64,000 nucleotides of DNA from Carettochelys insculpta (lineage: Eukaryota; Chordata; Testudines; Carettochelyidae): assembly GCF_033958435.1 (NCBI RefSeq), contig NC_134137.1, positions 177,457,501 through 177,521,500 of the forward strand. Reading direction: 5' to 3'. Positions within the stretch are counted from its first letter, which is position 1; every line of letters starts with the position of its first letter. The notes below the pieces were generated by a model, which ran no database searches, was not told the origin of the DNA, and saw nothing but the letters and a program-made list of their open reading frames with translations. The translations under genes were made by a program, and so were the position numbers. Shown here in pieces: positions 23,180 through 35,070 of the stretch.

Positions 23180-23700
23180 CTTGGATGGTCTATGTACTGC
23201 TGTATTGGTCTCTCAGCAGATGTCAGGATGATTGAAATCCACTATGAGAACCAGGGCCTGGGTCATCTGGAAGATTCTCTTAGTTGTTTGAAGAAAGTCT
23301 CATCTAACTTGTCCACCAGATCTGGTGGTCTGTAACAGATGCCCACCATGACATCCCTCTTGTAGCTCTTGCCTCTAAACTTAACTCAGAGACTCTCAGC
23401 ATGCTTTTCTCCCATTTCATACTAGAGTGCTGAGTGATCACACTGCTCTCTTACATACAGTGCAGCTCTACCACCTTTTCTTCGGTGCCTTTCCTTCCTG
23501 AACAGTTTATACACCTCTGTGATAGTGAGCCAGTCATGGGAGACATCCCACTATGTTTCTGTTATTCCAGTTACCTCATGGTTTCTCGACTGTGCCAGGA
23601 CCTCTAATTCTTCCGACTTGTTTCTCAGACTGCTTACATTTGTGTACATTGGATGTAATTATGCAGGCTTATAATTACATATATTGGAATAAAGCTGGGT
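23180..23700 (-). mobile_element. CR1 LINE 3' region fragment
   Basis: Phrases such as ccaccagatctggtggtctg, cagatgcccaccatgacatc and gttattccagttacctcatg are familiar from the region between the CR1 ORF and its 3' end, here in antisense. The fragment is old, with no ORF left. The downstream part to 24054 is plain intron. Confidence 0.5.
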
Positions 23701-24054
23701 TTCTGCCTCTTCAACAACACCTGAAATAATTAAAAAAGACATCTTCTCAATTTTCTCAGGGTCCAACCATCCTCGAACTCTTGGTTTCATTACCTGTCTT
23801 GCCTTGCCATGTTTACTTTTTTTGGTCACTAACTCTTTTACGTAACAGGAAAATAGTAGCTTGGCTTAAAAGATGTGTTTCGATACAAAGAGAGCCAGCC
23901 ATATGAGCAGTGTGTTAGCTACTTAGGCAAGTTATGGGGAAATTAATAGTAATTAATTGATACCTTAAAAATGAAATAGCTGCTAATTAAGAAGTATAAA
24001 GATACTTCAAAGCCATTTTCCAAATATATTAATAGATATTTATTTCTTTTTTAG

Positions 24055-24207
24055 TCCCTTGATGATTTAAACAAATGGATTCTGCTTCTCCTACCTCCAT
24101 TTATTTATGCTGATAAACTACTTGACACAGATCATATAGCATTTGTGACTGAAAGTGTTTCTGCCCAGACGGATGATTTGCAGACTGTATGTAGCACCTC
24201 AGAAAAG
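24055..24207 (+). CDS. HLCS: HLCS coding exon 2
   Basis: The exon is 153 nt (51 codons), phase 0 on both sides. The acceptor is ttctttttttag and the donor AAAAG/GTGAGT. It encodes SLDDLNKWILLLLPPFIYAD and onward, ending CSTSEK, the long-isoform N-terminal extension of HLCS. It joins in frame to exon 1 (PQ) and exon 3 (IVKWSDYCSPL). No Met occurs in this exon, so it is translated only if initiation is in exon 1. The 15.9-kb intron before it is full of transposons. No known catalytic function is assigned to this segment; a role in localisation or regulation would be inference. Confidence 0.85.
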
Positions 24208-25614
24208 GTGAGTAGTTCTGTTAATTTTCAACGATAGTAGTTCTGAATAAGTGTGTTCTGACTAAGTTTAAACTATTGAATACCCTGTTCCTTTAGAAAA
24301 AAAAACTGATAGGTGGCTACAGAAATAGTGGATAAGGAAGAAAATATATCTTCCATTCAGATTATCATGCCTATCCTTATTCATTGGGGTTAGTGGTTAT
24401 AACCCACCACTACTGTGTCTGTCTTGAGCAGCACTGTATTGTATTTCAATATCAAAATCAGAGGCATTTTAATAAGACCTTTAGTTCTCAGCAGTGCTCT
24501 TAAGTGGGACAGGTACATGGTAAGTACAAAAGCAACTTTTAAAGTAGGAACAGAAATAGTAGTTCACTGTCTGATAACTCTAGCCATTTGATTGTTGTGG
24601 TCCGTTTAAGTTGTAGGGGAGCTAAAAATTAAATACTAAATTTTGGGATACAAAATTCCCCTCTGGGAATGGGTAAGCACTGTAACATGAATGGTAACAC
24701 TCCATTTGCACTTAATTGGCAGTGTCTTCTGGTCAGCATGCCCCACTCAGGTTCTGTTAAGAAAAAAGGATGGTGGGATCATGTAAATCACAGGATTAGG
24801 AACAGATTAAGGTGTGTTCTGGACTGCCACACACTTCCAGCATGACCTTTAGCAAGTCAGTCAGGGCTTGATTTTTAGATGTGCTGAGCAGCTACAATGC
24901 AAGAGGGAGTTAATGAACTGCACTGCTTGATAACTCTTAAAGATCCAGTTTATTGATACCTAAGCACATACCAAATTTTGAGTCAGTGAATAGTTCCATT
25001 AAAGTCAATGCTTAATTTAGGCCAGAACCAGGCTCTTAATCTGTCCCTAAGTTTATCTTTCTGTAAAATAGGAGTAATACTTCACTCACTCAGTTTCATT
25101 AGGTTGCTTTTGGTATGTCTTTTGTGACTACAAGGAGAGAAACATACACAATATTAAACAGCAACACTCGTAGTACATTAAATTGTCTGTATGAACCTAA
25201 TTAAAATGCTCTCTGCTTCAGCACAATGCTAAAAGAGTAAAAATTGTCACTGATTAAATTACTACTCCTATACTGAGAAAATAGTAAAGATGGTGATCGT
25301 GTGCGTGTGTGTAAAAGAGAGATACTCTAGCCTTTTTACAAACAGTGGAAATGTCTGAAATTCAGAAGTTGAGGTAGGTTATCTAGCATTCCAGATTTAC
25401 TTGGCCAAAAACAAAGATGTGAATGAACTTCTCCTTATCTATCTTTTACCTAAACTGTATTTCATAGTTTTGAACTTTAATAGAGTGTACATTTTATGTA
25501 CGTGAGGATTTGATAACTCTTGAAAATACAGTTTAAAAGTGAAGGCTGTCTTCAAAGTAGGAAATGAGTCGGCTGATTTAAAATTCTTGTAGAGCAGTAT
25601 GTTAAAGCAGCTGA
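24208..25614 (+). other. HLCS intron 2, no feature seen
   Basis: AT-rich intron with no repeat ends or exons recognised. Confidence 0.4.
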
Positions 25615-26023
25615 TCATAGAATCCTAAGGCTGGAAGGGACCTCAGGAGGTCATCTAGTCCAGTCACCTGCCTATAGCAGATCAACTCCAACTAAATCAT
25701 CCCTGCCATGACTATGTCAAGCTGGGACTTAAAAACCTCTAGGGATGGAGATTCCACAGCCTGTCATGGTAACGCATTCTAGTGTTTCACCACACTCCTG
25801 GTGAAACAGTTTTTCCTAATATCTACCTACACCTCTCCCTCTGTAACTTCAGACCATTGCTCCTTGTTCTGCCATCTGTCACCACTGAGAACAGTCTCTC
25901 TCTCCATCCCCTTTAGAGCCCTCTTTCAGGAAGTTGAAGGCTGCTATGAAATCGCTCCTCAGTCTTCTCTTCTGCAGACTAAACAAGACCATATCTCTCA
26001 GCCTCCCCTCATAGGTCATGTCT
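25615..26023 (-). mobile_element. CR1 LINE 3' end
   Basis: It begins with the inverted CR1 terminus (atcatagaatcctaaggctg, ggaccthcaggaggtc-like) and reads in antisense through the classic tail (cctcccctcataggtcatgt). The 3' end is at the left, so the element lies on the minus strand. It is 5'-truncated, as usual for CR1. The 74-residue + strand frame inside is an antisense by-product. Confidence 0.85.
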
Positions 26024-26851
26024 GATTACCTTGCTTAAAAGATATTAACTTTAAGTGAGTAAGAGCCTCAATCTAGCTATCATAAACTGGAGGATCTTGT
26101 ACCATGGAAATAGGTACACAGGTTGTTCTTTCATGTGCTGCAGCCATGAAATGAGGCAATCTGTAATCTAGAAGAATTCAAATTTTAGACTAAAATTTAA
26201 GAAAAGCAATGCAAATTATATTACTTAAAGAAACAACAACAATGGCATATAAAAACGAAGCATGAGTAGAATTTGGGAGAGCTAAGTCTCCTCAAAATAT
26301 TTTGAACAAGTTTTAATGCTGAAATTTGGCTGTCAGACCAAACTTTGGCCCATAAAATATCTGCTGTATTACATTAGCATTAATTCTTAATGCTAGGAGT
26401 GCTCTGTTCCATTGTCATGAATGAATGCTTGTAAAGGGTTAAACGCTAGGAGAGAGGGGTCTCTGGCAAGCAGCCCGGGGAGCTAATGGGAAGAGAGAGG
26501 GAGGTTTTTTTGAAATGAAGCAATTACCTACTGTCTAGCTAATTAAAGAGTTCTGAGCTGTACCTGGACCTATAAAGGGCTACTAACAGGTAACTGGAAG
26601 GATGAAGGCCTGAGATCTTTGAGGGAAGGCCACAATGAACCGGTGTTACCATGTATGGTGGATCCCTGGAGTAACGAGCCAGGAGTTCAGGGAAGCAATC
26701 CTGCTGCTTCTGTTCCAGAGAAGGAGCAGAGCCAACTGAGACTGGGAGACTGCCAGGAACTGGGGTGCCAAAGATGTATGTCAGGGTATCCCTGAAGCCT
26801 GGGGCCAAGGACTGAGTTATGACTATTTTCTGTTTGTTTTATAGCCTGTAT
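26024..26851 (+). other. HLCS intron 2; possible old LTR-like block
   Basis: From about 26410 to 26830 there is a purine-rich block (gggttaaacgctaggagaga through ctggggccaaggactgagtt) with the texture of an LTR or long 3' UTR, but I see no paired ends or target duplication. No gene. Confidence 0.3.
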
Positions 26852-27127
26852 TCAAAGAGAGAAATACCCTTGAAAAAACATAGCATGGCAATGTGCGCTT
26901 TGGTGCGTGGCATAAGTGAACAGCCAGGTGGCACCATCAATTCTTAAATTTCCCCAAACTTTGTCTTGGTTACTAGAATCAAATGCCTTCTTTAAATCTA
27001 TGAAAGAGACATACAAGTGACTACCCTTAGCCACAGACCCCATTAAATCAGTGTAGTTCTGTGGATTTACTGGTGTAGTATCCTCATGGGTCTCTGTCTT
27101 TGCTGATAACCAGAAGGCCGCTTGCAT
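26852..27127 (-). pseudogene. Non-LTR reverse-transcriptase fragment (motif A)
   Basis: The minus-strand frame of 91 residues contains LYVSFIDLKKAFDS, which fits reverse-transcriptase palm motif A of non-LTR elements ('F-DL--AFD'), followed by a degraded stretch. The finger and catalytic DD motifs are not adjacent, so this is a short fossil. Clade cannot be fixed: RTE or CR1-like are both possible. Confidence 0.55.
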
Positions 27128-28024
27128 GTGTGTTCAGTGGTATGGGCCCAGCGATCACAGCAGACCTCGCAAGACTCCCCACAGACCAGAGAAGGCTTGA
27201 AGGCGCCAGGCCAGGGTTTACTGCCAAGCTAGGTACAAATAACGGTTGTCAAGTATACTTTGCTGATCCACTGTGCATATGTACCTGCAGCAGTAGACTG
27301 ACACAGTCTGTAGGAATTCCACCGCCCCGCTATGTCAGACAAAGATGCCCTCCCCTTCCCCCCAGGAAAACACGTTATATTCAGGTACAAACGAAGCATA
27401 CCTCGTTGCTAACTTAACAGGTTGCCACTCTCTGACATTGTCAGGTTACTCCCATCACCCTGTACCTCATGGTTTGTTTAGATCATCTCTTACCCATTAT
27501 GCTGTCATTTTAGACCCTTTCCTGAACCTGGTCTTTATCTGTGAGGAGACTTTATTTAATGAGCTGGTGGTACCATGTGATTTCAACTTGTACCAGTTAT
27601 TGTTCTGCACCTGGGCCAATTACCAGTTAGTGTTTTTACTCTCAGCCCTGTCTGTGCCAAGTTCTGTTAGCAGAGACCTGCCTCTTGCTCGCAGCTTAGC
27701 TTTGTTTTTAGCCATGCTTTGTCCATTGTTGCTGGGCCTTATGCCTCAAACCAGGCCTGTGCTGTATGGGCTTAGGCCTTCTTCTTACTACAATCAGTAG
27801 TACAGGAAAGTTCTAAATAGTTGAGGAAGAATGGATATGAAATCCTGATATAGTCTCCTAAGATAAACAAGTATCAACTTCCTCTTGTAAACTCAAAAAG
27901 TTATCCTTTTTTCATTTGAGAATGTCCTGTGGAGTTAAGGATCTCACAAGAATGTTTTCTGTACTAGAAGCTGTGTCTCATTTCCAATTTCTAGAAACTG
28001 TCTTCTGACAATACGATTCCATTT
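27128..28024 (+). other. HLCS intron 2, unassigned
   Basis: A 151-residue + strand open frame (27345-27800) is hydrophobic, with no domain I recognise. The surrounding sequence looks like repeat-derived DNA. I do not call it a gene. Confidence 0.3.
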
Positions 28025-28025
28025 T

Positions 28026-28280
28026 GGGTGCACCTACTCTAGGAACTGACTTTGAAGTTATTCATTACATCAAATTAGCCAGCAGAGAATCTACACACAT
28101 TTTTCCTTACTTCGAAGTTTGGAGCCCAATTTTGAAGTCCTTACTACATTCCCGGGAATGGAGTAGTGCCCTACCTCGAAGCAGGGTGTATGTAGACACT
28201 CTACTTCAAAGTTGCTTATTTTGAAGTTGTACTTTGAAGTAAGCAACTTCAAAGTTATTTTTGTTGTGTAGACACACAGC
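28026..28280. mobile_element. Harbinger-like MITE
   Basis: The left part (GGGTGCACCTACTCTAGGAA, then actttgaagtt) and the right part (aacttcaaagttat, then gttgtgtagacacacagc) form imperfect inverted ends. The interior is dominated by 'ttcgaagtt' words, a core shared with no other copy here. Confidence 0.5.
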
Positions 28281-29194
28281 TTTTCTTTCTCATTTTGAAA
28301 ATAAATTTGCCTTTATAAATTTTGTGGAGTTACGTGATAAATAAAAATGAAGTATGTCAACCAGTATTTCTAAAGAGCTGAATCTAGTCCCTTTGTAAAA
28401 CTAAAGATCAGTGCAGGAGCTCTTATATCTGAAATCTGGGGATTAACAGCTGAGAAAGCATTCTAATCACTGTACCCTCCCTAGGGTGCACCTGACTGTG
28501 CCTAATTAGCAGGTTAGAATGGGCTGAGGAGGACTAAAGAGCTAATTAGTCCATTAATACAGACAATAGAAGAAGGTGCAGAAAGAAAGTGGTAAGGGGA
28601 GAAGCTGGCTGTTAGAACTAGAACCAAGAAGAATGTCTTGGTAGACAGATCTGTTTCCTCTGCCCTCTTTAGCAGTGGAGCAATTGATGCTGTAAATGGT
28701 GTGATGTCTGAACCTGTAAAGGCGGTGGTAAAGAGCAATGTAAATAAAGCACATATTGGTACTTAAGAAACAAAGGTGTCTAATTAGTCTGTTAAGCACC
28801 AAAGAAAACAGGAGCAGGACCCCAGCCTCTGACAGGCCCATTTATATTGAATGTTGAAGGGTCAAATTTTGGCACTTCATGAGGCTCTGAGACATTTTGA
28901 ATGGAGAGGTTGTGGTGGGCTGTGGTCACAGAAAATCCCTTGGGCTACTCCCCAGTGTGCTTGTCATGCAGCTGACACTCTCCTTACTTTAAGGGGCTCT
29001 CTACCAGTCTGTGCTACTGGTCCGGATCCTTTGGTCTCTCTCAGCCAAGACACAGAATTGGTGTTACCACCCCACTTCAGAGCAATGAAGATACTGATTT
29101 ACATCAGCTCTGGGAGAATGCATTTCTGGGGCACAGTGCACACAAAATCAACCCCCAAAAGGGATCAAAACCACAAATAAATCTACCTATCTCA
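28281..29194 (+). other. HLCS intron 2, unassigned
   Basis: The block 28490-28840 (cctaattagcaggttagaat, aataaagcacatattggtac) may be an old LTR with a poly-A signal, but no ends were defined. No exon. Confidence 0.3.
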
Positions 29195-29385
29195 TGTAAC
29201 TGGAAGAGACCATCAGAGGTCATCAAGTCCAGGCCCGTGCCCTCACAGCAGGACCTATCACCATCCCTGACAGATTTTTTTCTTAATGTGATCCCTAGAT
29301 CCTTAAACAGCCCCCTCAAGAACTGAGCTCATAACCCTGGGTTTAGCAGGCCAATGCTCAAACTACTGAGCTATCTGTCTTCCTC
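29195..29385 (-). mobile_element. Cry-type tRNA-derived SINE
   Basis: On the minus strand it reads agatagctcagtagtttgag (tRNA-like head, A box), then an internal body, then a CR1-like tail ending at about 29195 (cagaggtcatcaagtccagg on the + strand). Same family as 8366-8563, opposite orientation. Confidence 0.7.
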
Positions 29386-31839
29386 TTTGCAAAAGATTTA
29401 TATGGGGTGGGCTTCTTAGGTAAGCCCCCTTTACATATGAAAGAGAGAGAAGCACAGTGTTAGCCCTGCCCCCCCCCGCCCCAGGTAATAACAATATACA
29501 CTGGGCTTAAGAGTTTTTATGAAACAAAACAGTAGGATTTAAGTGATTATAAGAAAAAGAGGCAGATCAAAGTGAGTATCAAATTAAAATTAAAGAAAAT
29601 GCAAAGCTAGGTCTGTTCTACTAAGTATCTAGTTACTTGAGAGGTCTTACCCTTATTTGTTGTTCTTTATGTCAAATGAAAACATAAAGTAAAAAAAATA
29701 AATCTTATCCTGACTTGGGTCTCCAGTTCATCGTAAAGTTCAGGCAATTTCCAAGGCAAGCAGAAGACAAAGATGGAGGAACCCAGTGCCCTCTTTATAC
29801 CCTTGCCCTTGTGGAGAGAATTTCATTGTCCTCGCTGTGTGAAAGCATGTCCAAAATTGAGATTGAGATGTGAGTGAATCACCTGTCCCTGTCATTTTTA
29901 GGCAATCAGCCATTGCCTGTTTGCTTGTCTGAATGTAGACAGCTAAATTCTTCAGCTGTGAATTGGCCCCCATTGAAGGTCCTTTGTCTGTCAAGTATAG
30001 CCATTCCCTGACAAACCATCCTATCACAATAGGGTAGACACACCTCCTGTTCAGGTTTGCACTGGAACAAACATTTGAAATATAAATATGTAGGCAATAC
30101 TCATAACTTCAAATACAAAAATAGATAAAAGAATTTAGAAAATCTGCAGATTATACCATTGAAAATGTTTGATTACAAGAGGCATTTTGTCCAATCATCT
30201 GAGTTATTCCTATTTATAGTCATAACTGATTTTCCATAAAGCATGGGAGGAGGTCTGTCATGGGGAATTATTCTTGAAACTATTTGAGATAGGACTTCAG
30301 ACACCTCAAAAACCTGGGTATGGAGATTCTTCTTTTTGTTGGCTTTATTTCTTTTAGGCTAGCCTTTGGAACATTAATAAAACTGTGTATTTCTATCTTG
30401 AGTCTCAGTTGAATTACCTGTAACTTCAGGTTTTAGCTTGGGGGAAGAAGGGCAAATATCTCACCTGTTAAACTGACCCTCTTGTAATTTATCAACTGAA
30501 TTTCAAATTCAAAGAGAAAGTTGAGGTTTCAAAAATATAAAACCAATGGAAACTGCAAATTGTGAAAAGAAGGGTCATAATCCACAAAGTCTGATGACAT
30601 AGGTGCACAGATACTGCACCTACTATTTATAAATTCTAAATCTGTAAGATCCTTCTGTATGAGATCTTTAGTTGATAAAAACGTGTGTGTGGGATGGTGG
30701 TCCTTGCCCCAGATTTCAAAGTAGCAAGAAAATCAGCATGATATGTCAACTCCCTGTTGGTGAGTTTGAAACTTTGCTTCTAGGATAAATCAGTTAAATT
30801 TAAACCTCAGAGGATGGTGTTACATAGAATGATCAGTGGAGAGGGGAACTGAACAATCTACAAGGTGAATGCCTACACACGGCTGGACCACACACAACTG
30901 AAGGAGGGAGTTCACAGTCTTCAGATTGGAGCCATCCTGCTATTCCCAACAGCATTGGGATGAGGATTCCTTCCCAGCTTTATTCCATCTTGTTTGACAC
31001 TCAGCAACCACCACTGTGATAATGCATCTGCATACAACAGGGAGAGTGTAAGCTTCTCTCTAAATCTGTCAGTGCATACCAATGCTCAACATTCTGCTTA
31101 AACTTCATGAGCTCCCACTAGGAAAGATAAAAGCCCCACCAATCCTATCTTAACTTAACATATATGATATTACTACCCTCAGAGATCCCAGGGAGACTCC
31201 TCACTAAAACTCTTATCACTACTTTTTTCACTTGCTCCAGTAGATTCAAACTGCAAGATTCACTATTTTTGACATCACAAATCTCCAGACCCTTCAAGGT
31301 TATGAAGCATTATTACTGCATTAAAGAAGCTTCTGTTATTCGCTCAGAACAGCACAGACTACCAGTAGCTTCTCTGCTACTTCCTGTCTGTGTGGTCTGG
31401 GCCATTCAGATGCCGCTGCTGTTTTACTTCTGTAGGTTGCTCTTCCTTCCTGGAAGTGAGCTCAGTGGTGTTCAGCAGGTTCACTTCACTGCCCAGCCTT
31501 CTAAATTCTGGCTTCTGTGCGTCGCTTAACCCCAAGGTCTAGCGCACAGCTTTCCTTTTTCAGCAGTGTAAGGACAGGCTATAATACAAAAAAATAAAAA
31601 CATAAATCAGACATCAATAATGGTAACATACGAAAACCAGTAGGAGAGCACTGCAACCTCCTTGGGCACAAGGTTACAGGCTTGAAAATTACCATTCTTT
31701 AGCAAAAATAATTTCAAAAACAGACTGCAACATGAAACTGCTGAGCTGGAATTCATATGCAAATTTGACATATTGAAAATTTTTCAGAATGGATGTGGAT
31801 AGAGACTGTGAATGGGTGTGTCTCCTTGGGAGGGCCTCA
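29386..31839 (+). other. HLCS intron 2, no gene seen
   Basis: AT-rich intron. Short open frames (such as 31164-31529 +) have no recognisable features. Confidence 0.35.
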
Positions 31840-31847
31840 CTCTATAG

Positions 31848-32874
31848 CTGTGGTTCTCACCCTTTTCCAGACAGGGACCCATTTTGACAATTCAGGAAGA
31901 CTTGGTGACCCAAGGCAGTTCAAAAATGGGGCTGGGGGGAGGGAGGCGAGCAATTATATGACTGACTAACATTGTGCCTGAGGCAAGAATATAAAATTGT
32001 GCCCCCTCATGTTTTATATATTCATAATAGTTGTTTCATAGAAAAGTGGAAATATAGTAATAAAATATTAACACTACATTTACTATAGCTAATCAGAGCT
32101 GTGATGGTGGAAAGACACTCCACCCCAAACTGCTTGCCCTCCACCCCCGGCTTAAACCCCAGAATCAGGGGCTAGGGAAGTCACACTCAGGGGCTAGGAG
32201 TTACTCAGGGGCTGGGGGCAGCTAGGGGAGTCACACTGAGGGGCTTGGAGAGTCACAGTTGGGATGGAGGGGTCTAGAGGAGTCACACTCAGCTGCTGGA
32301 GGGGGCTAGGAGAGTCACACTCAGGGGATGCAGGGACCCCCGACCCCCACGGCTGGAAGCTGGCTTGGGTGCAGAGCCCCAGCCGGCAACATCAGTTGCG
32401 GGAACCCCAGCCAGTTGCGGGGGGAGAGCCCTAATCCCAGCAGAGCGCTGGCCAGCACCAGCCAAGGGAACCCTGCTGGGTCTGGCGGACCCCACTTCCC
32501 ACAGACACTGGAAGCCGGCTGGGGCAGGGAGCTAATCAGCTCTCAGTCCTCTCTCCCAACCTCAAATCTCCCAACCAGCGACCCAGGACTCACCTCCGTC
32601 TACCTCACCTGAGCTGGGCGCTGCTCCTTTGGCTCCCGAGCTCCCTGCCCTATTCCTTTTTCCCTATGCAGGTATGCAGTTCTCTTTCCTGCAGCGCTGA
32701 AATGGTGCTCCATTTAATTGATTGGTTTGATTGCTTGATGGCTGTTAAGCCAATTAAGAAGTTGAGTACCACTTCAGCCTGAATGGCTTTTTAAGAGCCA
32801 CCTGTGGAGCTGCCCAGCCCAGCTGGCAACTGTTTTTTCAAATGTAATCATGACCCATAGTTTGGGAAACCCTG
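31848..32874. mobile_element. hAT (Charlie-like) non-autonomous element, perfect 8-bp duplication
   Basis: It starts CTGTGGTTCTCACCCTTTTC and ends TAGTTTGGGAAACCCTG, inverted ends of the hAT/Charlie type. CTCTATAG flanks it exactly at 31840-31847 and 32875-32882, the 8-bp duplication expected of hAT elements. The interior includes a minisatellite-like block (32150-32330, repeated 'gagtcacactcaggggct') and a GC-rich block to 32640. No transposase ORF. It lies in HLCS intron 2. Confidence 0.85.
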
Positions 32875-32882
32875 CTCTATAG

Positions 32883-33921
32883 GGAAGGGTTTGGAATGAT
32901 TGGGTCTGTTGAGGCTCCCTAAGACTTTTTGCTGCTTCTTAGATGAAGTTGTGACAGACTTGAAACCACAAGAAAACATGTGCTGGGTCGGGGGTTTGAA
33001 GGACTGCCCTGTGACCGTGTTGGAGCGAACCCCAGCAAACTACGAGCATGTATTTAGTATCACGTACTGTGTGTGTTTTAAGAATCAGTTTGAAACTGAT
33101 ATAGATCTTGCATCTCTTGTGCATTAGAATTTATCTGTTTTTCACTGAAGGTTTTTCAAAAATGCGTAAGATGACCCACTGACTAATTTAATCTAGGCAG
33201 CTTACTTTTGCTTCTTGCCCTTGTGTTTGAAAGTGGTGTATTTGAGTATTAGGACAAGTGAAGAGCTTGTTATACAAAATTCAGGTTAGCACACAAAAAA
33301 GGATTTCAAAAGCTTTGGTGTCTGGAAAGAAGTACTTTTTTTCCATTCTCCCTCCCTCTGAAAACTCTTCAGAAGTGCTCTTGTTTAACTTCATTAAGAC
33401 TGAATGGAGACGATATATCAATACAAAACATGACCCGTCTTTGGTAAGATTGCTTTGCTGTTTTGTGTACTTTAATTTATGTACTGACGTTTTTAGCCTT
33501 AGAGGATGCACTATATGCAGAAAAGTCAGTTGGAATTAGGAACTTTATCTGCGACGTATTATTCCAGGGTAAAGTTAATTGCAGTAGTTATTTTGTTAAG
33601 ACTACATGGTTTTAAGAAGACTGGTTTTGAAATTGATTTAGTCAATGATGTCCTTTTGGATATAGTTATAGTTGGATATAAAACAAAGGTCAGCCCTTCT
33701 TGAAACAATGTTTGTCACCCAGTGTTTGAGTTTTGCTAAACCCATTATTTGTTTAATTTCTTGTTCTCTGTGTTGGCTCTGCCTGTTTGTCTCCTTGAAG
33801 ACTATAAACTCTTAAGTGTTGAAATATTGCCATTATTTAATAATGCAGGTCCATGGAGTTGTGTTTTTAATTGATCAGTTTTTCCCTCTTTAGAACAGGA
33901 AATATGTTTTTGTATTCTTAG
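32883..33921 (+). other. HLCS intron 2, no feature seen
   Basis: Ordinary AT-rich intron leading to the exon 3 acceptor. Confidence 0.4.
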
Positions 33922-34084
33922 ATTGTAAAATGGTCCGACTATTGCTCACCTTTGGCATATAAACCTGGAGAACCTTATAAATTAATTGCTGAAGCAAGTG
34001 TGGATAACTTCAGTAACCTTGGAATAGCATTCATGGAAGACAGACTTCAAATGGATAATGGAATGGTACCACAGAAGATTGTTT
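33922..34084 (+). CDS. HLCS: HLCS coding exon 3 (contains the short-isoform start Met)
   Basis: The exon is 163 nt: 54 codons plus one base (phase 0 in, phase 1 out). Acceptor tgtattcttag, donor GTTT/GTAAGT. It encodes IVKWSDYCSPLAYKPGEPYK and, later, MEDRLQMDNGMVPQKIV. The Met of MEDRL (predicted residue 175) corresponds to the start of the well-known shorter HLCS protein, so this exon can serve both as internal long-isoform coding sequence and as the initiator exon. The split codon T/CT (Ser) joins exactly to exon 4. The DIRS retrotransposon begins only 460 bp downstream of the donor. Confidence 0.9.
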
Positions 34085-34543
34085 GTAAGTATCCTCACAG
34101 AAGGCTTCAGTAAAGTTTCTAAGGGTTTCACTTATTCTGAGTTCATTGAAGAGTTCTGTGCCTTTGTACACAGAGACTGTACTTTGCCTTTGGCATAGGA
34201 ATCATTTCTTCAGTCATCAGAACCTGTCTCATTTTAAAGGGCAGCTGTGTTTTTAAATTTAATGCCAAGTATAAACAATCTGGAATGTCTTTAGACTGCA
34301 GTTTCTGAGATTTTTTTTATTTTACCTTTGTCATATAAATTCTTAAAATGGCAGCTGGAAAAAGTAGCTGAATATCTTAGATTTCATAATGTTTTATTTG
34401 TTAATACTTCATAAATCAATATTTGACGCCATCATTTTTACAAGTAGGTTAATTTTTTGCAATCAAAGTGCAGACTATCTCATGCGCTACCAAATAATGA
34501 TTTAAAAAGGTTAGTATGAACATCAAAAAGATTGTAATTGTTG

Positions 34544-34709
34544 TTCTTCTTCGAGTGTCCCCGTGGGTGCTCCACATTAGGTGTCGGGCTCGCCCGGCAC
34601 CGCAGATCGGATCTTCCAAGCAGTTTCTGCTGGACCCCGCATGTGCCGGTGTGTGCCGCTCCCTTGTGCGCTCCTGGCCACGTGCACGATCCGGTCCCCG
34701 CCAGTTCCT
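34544..34709 (+). repeat. DIRS left inverted terminal repeat
   Basis: It begins TTCTTCTTCGAGTGTCCCCG and runs to about ccgccagttcct. It is inverted relative to 40462-40628. Its first 40 bases match the reverse complement of 40292-40331 exactly, which defines the element's left end. Confidence 0.9.
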
Positions 34710-35070
34710 CTTAACCACCGTCGGCTGCAGACGGAATCCGACTAGGCTACGGCCAAGTTAGCGTATTCAATGGTTTTAGCTGTTTTCTTTAAAGTTTTCA
34801 AGTTCTTAGTCTATTGTTAAGTTAGCCAGTTGTTATTTTAAAAAAAAAAAAAACAAGAAACAACAAGCGGGACGGAATTCAGTCCAGTCCTAGAAACAAG
34901 CGGAGCACCGGAGGCCAGGAGCCTAGGGCCATTAGCCCTCCTGCCATGGCAGGCTATCCGAGAGGGGGAAAACGGCACAGAGAAGGTGCTAAGTACCCCA
35001 TTAACAACTAAAAGACTCACCAACAATGTCCTCTTCAGGATTCAAGAAATGTGAGTCTTGGTGAGAGGGA

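Noticed and set aside
27345..27800. 151-codon + strand frame
   Set aside because: Hydrophobic and long, but with no recognised domain, no splice context and a position within repeat-like DNA.
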